From CAVSWT01 sp963731745 (GTDB lineage Bacteria; Bacteroidota; Ignavibacteria; Ignavibacteriales; Ignavibacteriaceae), in the NCBI GenBank assembly GCA_963731745.1, contig CAVSWT010000021.1, positions 1 to 29,578 on the forward strand: a stretch of 29,578 nt of DNA, written 5' to 3'. Below, piece by piece: positions 18,475-25,899 of this stretch. The notes under the pieces were generated by a model. That model made no database searches. It saw nothing but the letters and a program-made list of their open reading frames with translations, and had not been told where the DNA came from. The position numbers and the translations under genes were made by a program. Each line of letters begins with the position of its first letter. Within the stretch, counting starts at the first letter, position 1.

Positions 18475-18560
18475 GACTCTTTCAAAGGGTTCTCCCCTGC
18501 CCTTTGATGGTAACGAGTCGAGCCCAGTGGTACCCCCATCACTGGGCTTTATTTTATTTT
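18475..18560 (+). ncRNA. Predicted small RNA 2 with two C-rich loops
   Basis: A compact RNA of about 80 nt lies between a near-consensus promoter and a T-rich tract. Stem A, GACTC (18475-18479) with GAGTC (18515-18519), encloses stem B, CAAAGGG (18483-18489) with CCCTTTG (18500-18506), whose loop is TTCTCCCCTG. It is followed by hairpin C (the terminator), AGCCCAGTG (18521-18529) with CACTGGGCT (18540-18548), with loop region GTACCCCCAT. All three stems are perfect. C-rich exposed loops are known in several bacterial regulatory RNAs that bind Shine-Dalgarno sequences. The DUF3098-like gene starts 16-25 bp beyond, so a cis-acting leader or attenuator is the alternative. I recognise no known family. 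Confidence 0.6.
18521..18560 (+). terminator. Intrinsic terminator of small RNA 2
   Basis: A perfect 9-bp GC-rich stem (18521-18529 with 18540-18548), closed by a possible G-T pair around an 8-nt C-rich loop, is followed by TTATTTTATTTTTT. It would end the RNA just upstream of the DUF3098-like gene; partial read-through would link the two. Confidence 0.75.
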
Positions 18561-18575
18561 TTAAGGAATAATGTA

Positions 18576-18872
18576 ATGGCAAAAACAGTAAAGAGAAAAA
18601 ATGTAAGACAAACAAAAAAGGCTTTTGTCTCACCATTTAAAATTTATTGGACTAAAAAAAATTATATATTGCTTGCTTTAGGATTTGTTGTTTTGATATT
18701 GGGATTTTTTGTAATGAGTCTCGGGGAATGGAATAGTACAGCTTCTTTAGTTTTTTCGCCTATTATTCTGATAATAGCTTATTTGTTAATTTTTCCAGGC
18801 TCGATATTTTACGAAGATAAAAACGCTAAAATAAATTCAGAGGAAAACAAAGTTGCTTCTGGCAAAAGTTAA
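18576..18872 (+). CDS. DUF3098-like small membrane protein
   Basis: A 98-residue protein. The start is ATG at 18576 behind AAGGAA (18563-18568); an upstream in-frame ATG at 18504 lies inside the structured RNA and is rejected. A basic N-terminus (about 1-25) leads to PFKIYWTKKNYILLALGFVV, which resembles the conserved opening of DUF3098 proteins of Bacteroidota. Two membrane helices (about 29-50 and 57-77) are followed by a charged cytoplasmic tail. The family has no established function. Its last 20 bp overlap the start of the microcompartment vertex gene, so the two are probably translated together. Confidence 0.75.
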   Translation: MAKTVKRKNVRQTKKAFVSPFKIYWTKKNYILLALGFVVLILGFFVMSLGEWNSTASLVFSPIILIIAYLLIFPGSIFYEDKNAKINSEENKVASGKS

Positions 18873-19125
18873 AGGCAACATAGTTTCTACTCAAAAAAAT
18901 TCTTATCTAAAAGGACATAAGCTCCTAATTATCCACCAAATAGATCTTGAAGGAAATTACATCCAAGCGAAAGATATTATCGCTTTAGACACAGTCAGTG
19001 CGGGAATCGGCGACACTGTTTTGGTTGTGCAGGAAGGTGGTGCTGTTCAACAGATTTTCGGGCATAGAAAAGCACCTGTTCATACAATTATTGTTGCTGT
19101 AGTTGATAATATTGAAGTAAAATAA
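18853..19125 (+). CDS. EutN/CcmL-type microcompartment vertex protein
   Basis: A 90-residue member of the EutN/CcmL family, whose pentamers cap the vertices of bacterial microcompartments. The start MLLAKVKGNIVSTQKN followed by LKGHKLLIIHQID is the standard N-terminal pattern. The pore-proximal AGIGDTVLVVQEGGAVQQ and the closing APVHTIIVAVVD are both present, and the length is normal. Translation starts at TTG (18853), 6 bp after an AGGAAA site and inside the end of the DUF3098-like gene; no ATG gives the conserved N-terminus. No hexameric shell (BMC-H/T) gene is in the window. The next gene is dprA, 22 bp on, so the protein is either an orphan or supplies a compartment encoded elsewhere. Confidence 0.85.
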   Translation: MLLAKVKGNIVSTQKNSYLKGHKLLIIHQIDLEGNYIQAKDIIALDTVSAGIGDTVLVVQEGGAVQQIFGHRKAPVHTIIVAVVDNIEVK

Positions 19126-19147
19126 TTAGAAATAATTTTTCTTTATC

Positions 19148-20269
19148 GTGACCAAATTAAATATAGAGCAGCTCACTAATTTAAATCTTCTACTTTCAAT
19201 TGATGGTATCGGCCCCGGAAAAATTAGAAACCTTCTTTCAAAGTTTAGAACCACGGAAAAAATTCTTTCAGCAGATTACCAATCATTGATGGAAGTTGAA
19301 GGAATAAGTACCAACCTTGCAAAAAGAATTCATAGCGCTCATACCAGGAAAGATGAAATTTTTTCTGATACGGAAAAGGAGTTATCTAAATTAAAAAAAA
19401 TCGGCGGAAATATTATTACTGTTTGGGACACCGAGTTTCCATCTTTATTAAAAAAAATTTATGACCCGCCGCTTTTAATATATACAGTTGGAGTATTCAA
19501 AGAAGAAGATAATTACTCGATTGCGGTTGTTGGAACAAGAATGCCGACCTCTTATGGTAAACTGCAGGCCGAAAGAATTGTAACGGATCTTTCATCACAA
19601 GGAATCACAATCGTCAGCGGATTAGCAAGAGGAATAGATTCCATTTCTCATCATACTGCTTTAAAAAGTGGCGGTAGAACAATCGCTGTAATCGGCTCTG
19701 GTTTAGATGTAATTTATCCTCCAGAAAACAAAAAACTTTTTGATCAGATTATTAAAAATGGGGTTATAATTTCAGAATTCAATTTAGGTACTAAGCCTGA
19801 TTCGCAAAATTTTCCGCGGAGGAATAGAATTATTTCCGGATTAAGTCTTGGAACATTAGTGGTCGAAACCGGAAAAACCGGCGGTGCAATGCAAACTGCT
19901 TCTTTAGCTTTGGATCAGAACAGAGAAGTATTTACTATACCAGGAAATTTGGGAGTTAAACAATCAGAGGGTACAAATCTTCTAATACAAAAAGGAGAAG
20001 CACAATTAGTAACATGTGCTGAAGAAATTTTAGTTTCACTTGAATTGAAATTAAAACCAATTCTCGGAAAGAACATTCCGAAGCCTCAAGTTGAATTAAA
20101 TTTGTTTGAAGAAAAAATCATGGCGGCAATAACTCATGAACCTATTCAAATTGATAAAATTTCTTCGCTAACAAATTTGTCAACTTCTGATTGTCTTGTT
20201 CATTTGTTGTCTCTGGAATTTAAAGGTTTGGTAAAGCAGCTGCCGGGAAAGATGTTTGCTCTTTTATAA
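19148..20269 (+). CDS. dprA: DNA-processing protein DprA
   Basis: Loads RecA onto incoming single-stranded DNA during natural transformation. Residues 1-60 form a helix-hairpin-helix-like domain (LLSIDGIGPGKIRNLLSKF). A Rossmann-like core (about 65-290) contains VGTRMPTSYG, IVSGLARGIDSISHHTAL, IAVIGSGLDVIYPPEN, PRRNRIISGLS and GAMQTASLALDQNREVFTIPG, all hallmark DprA motifs. The C-terminal winged-helix domain is at about 310-373. The GTG start at 19148 has only a weak ribosome site, but the conserved N-terminus fits. It is the third gene of the DUF3098/EutN operon and converges on rarA 41 bp away. Confidence 0.95.
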   Translation: MTKLNIEQLTNLNLLLSIDGIGPGKIRNLLSKFRTTEKILSADYQSLMEVEGISTNLAKRIHSAHTRKDEIFSDTEKELSKLKKIGGNIITVWDTEFPSLLKKIYDPPLLIYTVGVFKEEDNYSIAVVGTRMPTSYGKLQAERIVTDLSSQGITIVSGLARGIDSISHHTALKSGGRTIAVIGSGLDVIYPPENKKLFDQIIKNGVIISEFNLGTKPDSQNFPRRNRIISGLSLGTLVVETGKTGGAMQTASLALDQNREVFTIPGNLGVKQSEGTNLLIQKGEAQLVTCAEEILVSLELKLKPILGKNIPKPQVELNLFEEKIMAAITHEPIQIDKISSLTNLSTSDCLVHLLSLEFKGLVKQLPGKMFALL

Positions 20270-20310
20270 ATAATATGTGGATTAGTAAAAGAGTAATGGA
20301 CTATTAAATT

Positions 20311-21603
20311 TTAATATTTCTTTCTTCCTTTCCATAAAAATTTCAACCAATCTTTAAGCTTCTTTTCTTGTCCAATTTCTGTCGGAAAATAAAATTGTTT
20401 ATTCTTTAAATCGTCTGGTAAATAACTTTCCTCCAAAAAATGATTTGCAAAGTCGTGAGGATATTTATATTCCTTCCCGTACCCAATTTCTTTCATAAGT
20501 TTTGTTGGAGCATTTCTTAAATGAATCGGAACCGGAAATAAAGGATTATTTTTAACTGCTGCCATCGCTCCGTCAATACCTAAATAAGATGCATTGCTTT
20601 TGGGTGATGATGCCAAATATGTTGTACATTGCGCTAAAATAATTCTCGCCTCAGGCATACCGATTTTATGCACAGCCTCAAATGCGGCTTCAGCTAAAAC
20701 GAGTCCGTTTGGAGATGCATTTCCTATATCTTCAGAAGCAAGAACAACTAATCTTCGGGCAATAAATAAGGGGTCTTCACCGCCTTCCAGCATTCTAGCC
20801 ATCCAATACAAAGCGGCATCGGGATCACTACCCCGCACACTTTTAATGAAAGCCGAAATTACATTGTAATGTTCTTCTCCTCCTTTATCGTATAAAATAT
20901 TTTTTTTCTGAACAACATTTTCTAAAACAGCTTTTGTAATCTTAATTGGTTGAGAATTGTATTCCTGAGTTACAGCGGCTTCAAAAATATTTAATAATGT
21001 TCTTGCATCACCGCCTGAAAGATAAATTAAAAAATCAGAATCAACTTCAGCTATTTGAAGCTTTGACAAGAATTCATCTTCTTTAATTGCTGAATTTAAA
21101 ATATCTAAAAGATTTTGCTTTGATAATTCTTCAAGAATAAAAACTCTAGCTCTGCTTCGAAGCGCAGGTATAACTTCAAATGATGGGTTTTCTGTTGTTG
21201 CGCCAATCAAAACTATAATACCTTCTTCTACCGAATGAAGAAGAGCATCCTGTTGTGCTTTGTTGAAACGATGGATTTCATCAATAAATAAAATTGTTTT
21301 CTTACCCATCAATTTATTCTGAGAAGCAATTTCAATTATAGCGCGTATATCTTTTACGCCTGATGAAACTGCGTTCAATTGATGAAACTCAGCTTGCGTT
21401 TTATTAGCTATAATTTTTGCAATAGTTGTTTTACCAGTCCCTGGCGGGCCCCATAATATAAAGGAGCTCAAAGCATCATTCTCAATCATCAAACGAATTG
21501 GCTTACCTTCACCCAAGAGTTCAAGCTGGCCTTTAAATTCATTTATTTCTTTGGGACGAATTCTTTCTGCTAAAGGTATTTGAGGAAGGTTAAATTTTGC
21601 CAT
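20311..21603 (-). CDS. rarA: Replication-associated recombination protein RarA (MgsA)
   Basis: An AAA+ ATPase that acts at stalled replication forks and interacts with single-strand-binding protein. Walker A is GPPGTGKT (52-59), Walker B is ILFIDEIHRF (104-113) and sensor 1 is GATTENPSFEV. Further RarA signatures are SGGDARTLLNIFE, YDKGGEEHYNVISAFIKS and GGEDPLFIARRLV, continuing into the tetramerisation domain with PIHLRNAPTKLM. At 430 aa it is of normal length. It lies 2 bp after ftsB in the ddl-ftsB-rarA operon. Confidence 0.95.
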   Translation of the reverse strand: MAKFNLPQIPLAERIRPKEINEFKGQLELLGEGKPIRLMIENDALSSFILWGPPGTGKTTIAKIIANKTQAEFHQLNAVSSGVKDIRAIIEIASQNKLMGKKTILFIDEIHRFNKAQQDALLHSVEEGIIVLIGATTENPSFEVIPALRSRARVFILEELSKQNLLDILNSAIKEDEFLSKLQIAEVDSDFLIYLSGGDARTLLNIFEAAVTQEYNSQPIKITKAVLENVVQKKNILYDKGGEEHYNVISAFIKSVRGSDPDAALYWMARMLEGGEDPLFIARRLVVLASEDIGNASPNGLVLAEAAFEAVHKIGMPEARIILAQCTTYLASSPKSNASYLGIDGAMAAVKNNPLFPVPIHLRNAPTKLMKEIGYGKEYKYPHDFANHFLEESYLPDDLKNKQFYFPTEIGQEKKLKDWLKFLWKGRKKY

Positions 21604-21605
21604 GT

Positions 21606-21905
21606 TTATTTTTCTACTTCATTCATTTCAATTTTTTTTTCACCTTTACGCATCATGTCATATTTTTCTCTGGCAACTTGTTCAATCTTGGCAGGTTCTT
21701 TTCTTTTAAGTGAATCAATTGCAGATTCAAGAGCTTTATTTTCTTCGTCGACTATTGATATTTTTTGCTGCAGGGTATCAACATCATCTTTTAGCTGAAT
21801 CAATTTTAACAATCCAAATTCATTGAAAAATAAGTAAGCAGCACCAATAAGAACTATGGTTAGCCAAATATAAAATTTTGTTTTTCTATTTTTGAATGAA
21901 AGCAT
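21606..21905 (-). CDS. ftsB: FtsB/DivIC-family septum formation initiator
   Basis: A 99-residue bitopic membrane protein of the divisome. The short basic N-terminus, a single helix (about 12-30) and a coiled coil (about 35-75) with QLKDDVDTLQQKISIVDEENKALESA-like heptads precede VAREKYDMMRKGEKKI, which matches the conserved AREKYGMIRPGE-type end of the family. Its ATG shares one base with the stop codon of ddl, and rarA follows after 2 bp. The pairing with cell-wall gene ddl fits a division role. FtsB and DivIC cannot be distinguished with certainty; the symbol follows the broader family. Confidence 0.85.
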   Translation of the reverse strand: MLSFKNRKTKFYIWLTIVLIGAAYLFFNEFGLLKLIQLKDDVDTLQQKISIVDEENKALESAIDSLKRKEPAKIEQVAREKYDMMRKGEKKIEMNEVEK

Positions 21906-22906
21906 TACAAGCTTAGCTGAATAATTTTTTCAATTAATTCATCAAATGAGATACCTACTGCTTTTGCCATCTTAGGAACAAGACTGGTAGCTGTCATGCC
22001 CGGAAGTGTATTTACCTCCAAACAGTATGCTTGATTATCTGGATTCAATCTAAAATCAACCCGGGAATAATTTTCACATCCAAGCGATTGAAAAGCCAAT
22101 AGTGCCTGTGATTGAATTTTTTCAAAAACATCTGTAGTGATTTTAGCAGGCACTTCATATTCGCTCATTCCAGAAGTGTATTTACATTCGTAATCATAAA
22201 TCCCATGTTTGGGTTTTATTTCCAAAACAGGAAGGGATTTATTTTCAAGCACTGCAACGGTTAATTCTCTTCCAGGGATAAACTCTTCAATTAAAGCTTT
22301 ATCTGAAAAATTTAAAGCTAAATTAATTGCTTCTTCAACTTCCGATGCATCCTTACAAATTGTTAATCCAACAGTAGAGCCTTGATCATTTGGTTTTATT
22401 ACGCACGGATAATTTAAGTTATCTTCAATTCCTTTTTTTATTTCCGAAACTTTATAGCTGTGTTTCTTTGCAACAATCCATTTAGGAGTTTCAACTCCGT
22501 AATGCTGCAGCAATATTTTCGTCATGGCTTTATCCATCGATATAGCACTAGCTAATACTTTTGAGCCGGTGTATTTTACTCCTCTTAATTCCAACAGCGA
22601 CTGAATAACACCATCTTCGCCGCATTTACCATGCAGTCCAAGAAATGCAATATCAATATCGTCAAATAGTTTTGAATTGATCGCTTCAACGTAATTTCTA
22701 TTTGAAATTTCTGCGAATTCTTTTTCATTAAAAAAATCATTTTCATCTTTTGGCTGAATAATTCCGTAGGCAGGGTTTATCAACCTAACGTTGTAACCTA
22801 AATTTTTAAGTGCTTTAAAAATAGCTGCACTCGAAGATTTTGAAACTTCTTTTTCCGGAGAAGTTCCGCCAAGAAGCAATGCTACGTTGAGTTTATTTTT
22901 TGTCAT
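21905..22906 (-). CDS. ddl: D-alanine--D-alanine ligase
   Basis: An ATP-grasp ligase that makes D-Ala-D-Ala for peptidoglycan in the cytoplasm. The N-terminal LLGGTSPEKEVSKSS is the usual LxGGxSxEhexS motif. FLGLHGKCGEDGVIQSLLE and YTGSKVLASAISMDK form the central signature. EEFIPGRELTVAVLE and the magnesium-binding EVNTLPGMTATSLVPKMA end the active site. At 333 aa it is of normal length. It is the first gene of the ddl-ftsB-rarA operon. Confidence 0.95.
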   Translation of the reverse strand: MTKNKLNVALLLGGTSPEKEVSKSSSAAIFKALKNLGYNVRLINPAYGIIQPKDENDFFNEKEFAEISNRNYVEAINSKLFDDIDIAFLGLHGKCGEDGVIQSLLELRGVKYTGSKVLASAISMDKAMTKILLQHYGVETPKWIVAKKHSYKVSEIKKGIEDNLNYPCVIKPNDQGSTVGLTICKDASEVEEAINLALNFSDKALIEEFIPGRELTVAVLENKSLPVLEIKPKHGIYDYECKYTSGMSEYEVPAKITTDVFEKIQSQALLAFQSLGCENYSRVDFRLNPDNQAYCLEVNTLPGMTATSLVPKMAKAVGISFDELIEKIIQLSL

Positions 22907-23000
22907 ATTATTAAATTTATTTTTAGTAGAATTTGTTTCAACATATTGATTGTCAAACTGAATTTTTCAAATTGCGATTTTTATTCTCAATCACGTCTTT

Positions 23001-23108
23001 CAGTCTTCGACAGGCTCAGACTGGCATTGTCATTGTCACACTGAGTTTATCGAAGTGTGAAGTTTTATTGTCAATCATTTCCTTCAGTCCTCGAGAGGGC
23101 TCAGACTG
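23001..23108. repeat. Three intergenic hairpin repeats
   Basis: Three short palindromic units share one layout, a 5-6-bp stem around an 11-12-nt centre. They are CAGTCT...AGACTG (23001-23023), CACACT...AGTGTG (23037-23059) and CAGTCC...AGACTG (23085-23108). Centres resemble TCGACAGGCTC or its inverse GAGTTTATCGA. They look like a small REP-type family between ddl and the aldolase gene and could stabilise or end transcripts. Confidence 0.6.
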
Positions 23109-23126
23109 ACATACATCTTTAAATAA

Positions 23127-23783
23127 CTAAAAAATATTTCTTTCATCAACATTCAATCCGTAACTATCTTTAGCAAGGCTTAATAATTCTTTTATTCTTT
23201 CAGGAGGTAATTCTTTAGCGCCGCCAAGCAAATTTGCTGCAAACAATGTTTGAGCTGCATGCTCCAATTTTTCCATTTTATTGTAAGCATCTTTTAAATT
23301 TTTCCCTAAAGTTACGGCGCCATGATTCTGAAATAGAAATGCCCATGCGTAATTAATGTATGGCTCCATGCTTAATGGTAATTCATCAGTTGACGGTGCT
23401 GCATATTTGCAAAGAGGAACTTTACCCAATGTTAAAACTACTTCAGGAAAAATATGTTTTGTTAATCCTTCCCCCAAAGATGCAAAAGCCGTGGCATAAA
23501 TGGGATGACAGTGAACAACTGCATTAACTTCATGTCTTTTTGCATAAGCAAATAAATGGATTTTATATTCGGTAGAAATTTTGCCTCTTCCATTTACTAT
23601 ATTTCCCGAAGGATCTATTTCTAAAATATCATTCTCTGTAACATCACCTTTTCGAACAGCTGATCTGGTAATTAATATTGTATTATCGGGAGTAATTACA
23701 GAAAGATTTCCATCATAAGCAGATACATATCCTTTTGCATAAACTTTATGGCAGGTTTCAACTAATTCGCTTTTGAGAGACAT
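23127..23783 (-). CDS. Class II aldolase, L-fuculose-phosphate aldolase-like
   Basis: A zinc-dependent class II aldolase of 218 aa, close in length to E. coli FucA. The metal ligands are visible at nearly the same positions as in FucA: Glu72 (STE), His91 and His93 (VVHCHP), and His154 (FQNHGAV). YDGNLSV (23-29) and LITRSAV (37-43) match the phosphate-binding loops. It should cleave a ketose 1-phosphate to dihydroxyacetone phosphate and an aldehyde; L-fuculose-, rhamnulose- or 5-deoxyribulose-type substrates are all possible. It overlaps the oxidoreductase gene by 22 bp and is last in the metF operon. No kinase or isomerase for a sugar pathway is nearby. Confidence 0.85.
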   Translation of the reverse strand: MSLKSELVETCHKVYAKGYVSAYDGNLSVITPDNTILITRSAVRKGDVTENDILEIDPSGNIVNGRGKISTEYKIHLFAYAKRHEVNAVVHCHPIYATAFASLGEGLTKHIFPEVVLTLGKVPLCKYAAPSTDELPLSMEPYINYAWAFLFQNHGAVTLGKNLKDAYNKMEKLEHAAQTLFAANLLGGAKELPPERIKELLSLAKDSYGLNVDERNIF

Positions 23784-24772
23784 TTGTTTTCAAGCTCTTC
23801 CATTAATTGCATGTTAATTAAGCCGTCAGTGCCAGTTGCAATTGGTTCTTCATTGTTGAGAAATGATTTTTGAACTGACCGTAGCATCAGCAGCATTTTA
23901 TTTGCTCTTTTTCTAAACGCTTTTTTGGCTTCTCCATCAAGAAGAATAGTTAATTTTGAATGAACATTTTTTGCAGCAATTACCTTTTCAACACTAAGTG
24001 CACCAGTGTGGCCAATTATTTCAATTCTATTAAATGCTTTTTTTGTACTGTAAGAAACATTAAAATAACCGTAAGCGTTGCTTCTAAACTTAACTATAGC
24101 AGATGCGAAATCATCAACTTCACTTTTATAAATGATATTATCCACCACCCCATTAATTTCTGTTATCTCTCCGCCAAAATATCTAAGAAGGTCAATCATG
24201 TGCGTGCCGATATCACGCAGTGCACCGCCGCCGCTTAATTCTTTTTTATATCTGAAATTACTTCCCGGCGGAAGATCAATATTAAAATTAACGTTGATGG
24301 AAACTATCTTACCCAGCATTTGGCTGTTCAATATCTCTTTAGCTTTTATAACCAATGGATGAGCCCTGTGAACATAATTAACCGCAAATAAAACATTATT
24401 ATCCTTACAGCATTCCACCATTTCTTTTGCCTGATGAGAAGTGATGGCTAAGGGCTTTTCACAATAAACATTTTTTTTTGCTTCAGCGGCTTTTGTTACC
24501 TGATAGTAATGATCAGAATTTGCACTTGCAATGTATACAGTATTGATATCTGATTTTAAAAATTCTGTATAATTGTTGTAATAACTATTAATACCGAATT
24601 TATCAGCAATTTCTTTTGCTCTTTTATTATCATTGCTGAATACCGCGTTCAAAGAGCTTTTTCGTAACAGCTGAAGAGTGGGAATGAAAGTAAATTCTGA
24701 AAATTTCCCGAGTCCGGCAACTCCCCATTTTATTTTTTTTAACTTCGGAATATTGTTTTCATCCATGCTCAC
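23762..24772 (-). CDS. Gfo/Idh/MocA-family oxidoreductase
   Basis: An NAD(P)-dependent sugar or inositol-type dehydrogenase. The Rossmann domain starts IKWGVAGLGKFSE (14-26). The family's catalytic Lys is in NVYCEKPLA, and the substrate domain has FRYKKELSGGGALRDIGTHMIDL, with the histidine commonly placed at the active site. At 336 aa it is complete. The GTG start at 24772 overlaps the metF stop codon (GTGA); an ATG two codons downstream (24766) is an alternative. The substrate is unknown. Coupling with a FucA-like aldolase suggests handling of a deoxy sugar or a related aldehyde precursor, which is inference only. Confidence 0.88.
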   Translation of the reverse strand: MSMDENNIPKLKKIKWGVAGLGKFSEFTFIPTLQLLRKSSLNAVFSNDNKRAKEIADKFGINSYYNNYTEFLKSDINTVYIASANSDHYYQVTKAAEAKKNVYCEKPLAITSHQAKEMVECCKDNNVLFAVNYVHRAHPLVIKAKEILNSQMLGKIVSINVNFNIDLPPGSNFRYKKELSGGGALRDIGTHMIDLLRYFGGEITEINGVVDNIIYKSEVDDFASAIVKFRSNAYGYFNVSYSTKKAFNRIEIIGHTGALSVEKVIAAKNVHSKLTILLDGEAKKAFRKRANKMLLMLRSVQKSFLNNEEPIATGTDGLINMQLMEELENKCLSKAN

Positions 24773-25734
24773 GCAATCTTCTTAAATATTTTTAATCTAT
24801 CCATCAATTTTATCACAGGCTTTGAATTCTGCATAATATAAAAATGCACACTTGGAACATTTTTATTTAAAAGCTCTTCAACTTGCTTAGCCGCCCATTC
24901 AACACCTATATCCAATATGTGTTCAGGTTTGGCTGCACTAACTTCGTCGACTAATTCATCTGGTAAATTGATATAAAAATTTCTCGGTAAGTTAATTAAA
25001 TGAGACTTAGCAGTTAAAATTTTTAAGCCTGGAATTATAGGGACAGTAATACCTTCCGCTTTGCATTTGTTAACAAAATCATAATAAACTTTGTTATCAT
25101 AAAACATTTGAGTTACTACATAATGAGCGCCGGCATCAACCTTTGCTTTAACATATTGAATATCCGTTTTTAAGTTCGGCGCTTCGAAATGTTTTTCAGG
25201 ATATCCGCTTACGCCGATACAAAAATTTGACGGTTCAGCATCCAGTAAATTTTCTTCAAGATATTTGCCTTTGTTCATATCAACAATTTGCTTCACCAAT
25301 TCAGAAGAATATTTATTTACGCTTTTGCCTTCCGGAACAGGTTTTTCATATCCATTGTCATCGCCTCTTATAGCGAGCACATTTTCAATTCCCAGATAAC
25401 TTAATTCAATTAAAAAATCTTCAGTCTCTTCCCGCGTAAATCCTTTTGTAAGAATATGAGGAACGGCATCGACGTTGTACTTGTTTTGAATTAATGCGCA
25501 GATTCCAAGTGTGCCGGGACGTTTGCGTTTTATTTTCTTTTGAATTCCTTTTGGCGTTTCATCATATATAACTTCAGCTGAATGACTGGTAATATCAATG
25601 AACGGAGGACGATATTTAATTATGTCATCTAAAACAGACAATAATCCTTTTATATCACCGCCGCGTTTTGGCGGAATAAGCTCAAAACTAATTAATGGTT
25701 CTTTTGCTTTTTGTAAATGTTCTATTACTTTCAT
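24769..25734 (-). CDS. metF: 5,10-methylenetetrahydrofolate reductase
   Basis: Reduces methylene-THF to 5-methyl-THF, the methyl donor for methionine synthesis, using FAD in a TIM barrel. FELIPPKRGG (17-26) carries the catalytic Glu, followed by FIDITSHSAEV, LAIRGDD, and FCIGVSGYPEKH with AKVDAGAHYVVTQMFYD. PIIPGLKILT completes the barrel signature. At 321 aa it is slightly longer than E. coli MetF. It is the first gene of an overlapping three-gene operon with an oxidoreductase and an aldolase, and about 165 bp of AT-rich DNA lies upstream. Confidence 0.93.
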   Translation of the reverse strand: MKVIEHLQKAKEPLISFELIPPKRGGDIKGLLSVLDDIIKYRPPFIDITSHSAEVIYDETPKGIQKKIKRKRPGTLGICALIQNKYNVDAVPHILTKGFTREETEDFLIELSYLGIENVLAIRGDDNGYEKPVPEGKSVNKYSSELVKQIVDMNKGKYLEENLLDAEPSNFCIGVSGYPEKHFEAPNLKTDIQYVKAKVDAGAHYVVTQMFYDNKVYYDFVNKCKAEGITVPIIPGLKILTAKSHLINLPRNFYINLPDELVDEVSAAKPEHILDIGVEWAAKQVEELLNKNVPSVHFYIMQNSKPVIKLMDRLKIFKKIA

Positions 25735-25807
25735 CTAATCTATTCTTATTTATTTTAAGTTAGGTAAATTTAATATAATAATTAATAAATTGTTTAATTG
25801 CTTAATC

Positions 25808-25880
25808 GTCGAATTGTCTTATTAACTATTTGTTTAAATCAATACAACAAAATAACCATTTAACAGTTAAACAATTCGAC
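25808..25880. repeat. Intergenic inverted repeat
   Basis: GTCGAATTGT (25808-25817) and ACAATTCGAC (25871-25880) are perfect inverted copies. They flank AT-rich DNA that also contains partly matching TTTGTTTAA and GTTAAACAA. A long imperfect hairpin could form between metF and the acylase gene. No promoter is clear. Confidence 0.4.
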
Positions 25881-25899
25881 AATATAACTATGCTGCAAA

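Noticed and set aside
18433..18636. Minus-strand 67-codon ORF over the second small RNA
   Set aside because: It runs through the promoter, hairpins and the start of the DUF3098-like gene on the opposite strand, has no ribosome site and looks like no protein family; the RNA structure explains the region better.
25808..25880. Inverted repeat as an integration attachment site or insertion-element ends
   Set aside because: There is no transposase or integrase, no target duplication and only about 50 bp between the arms.
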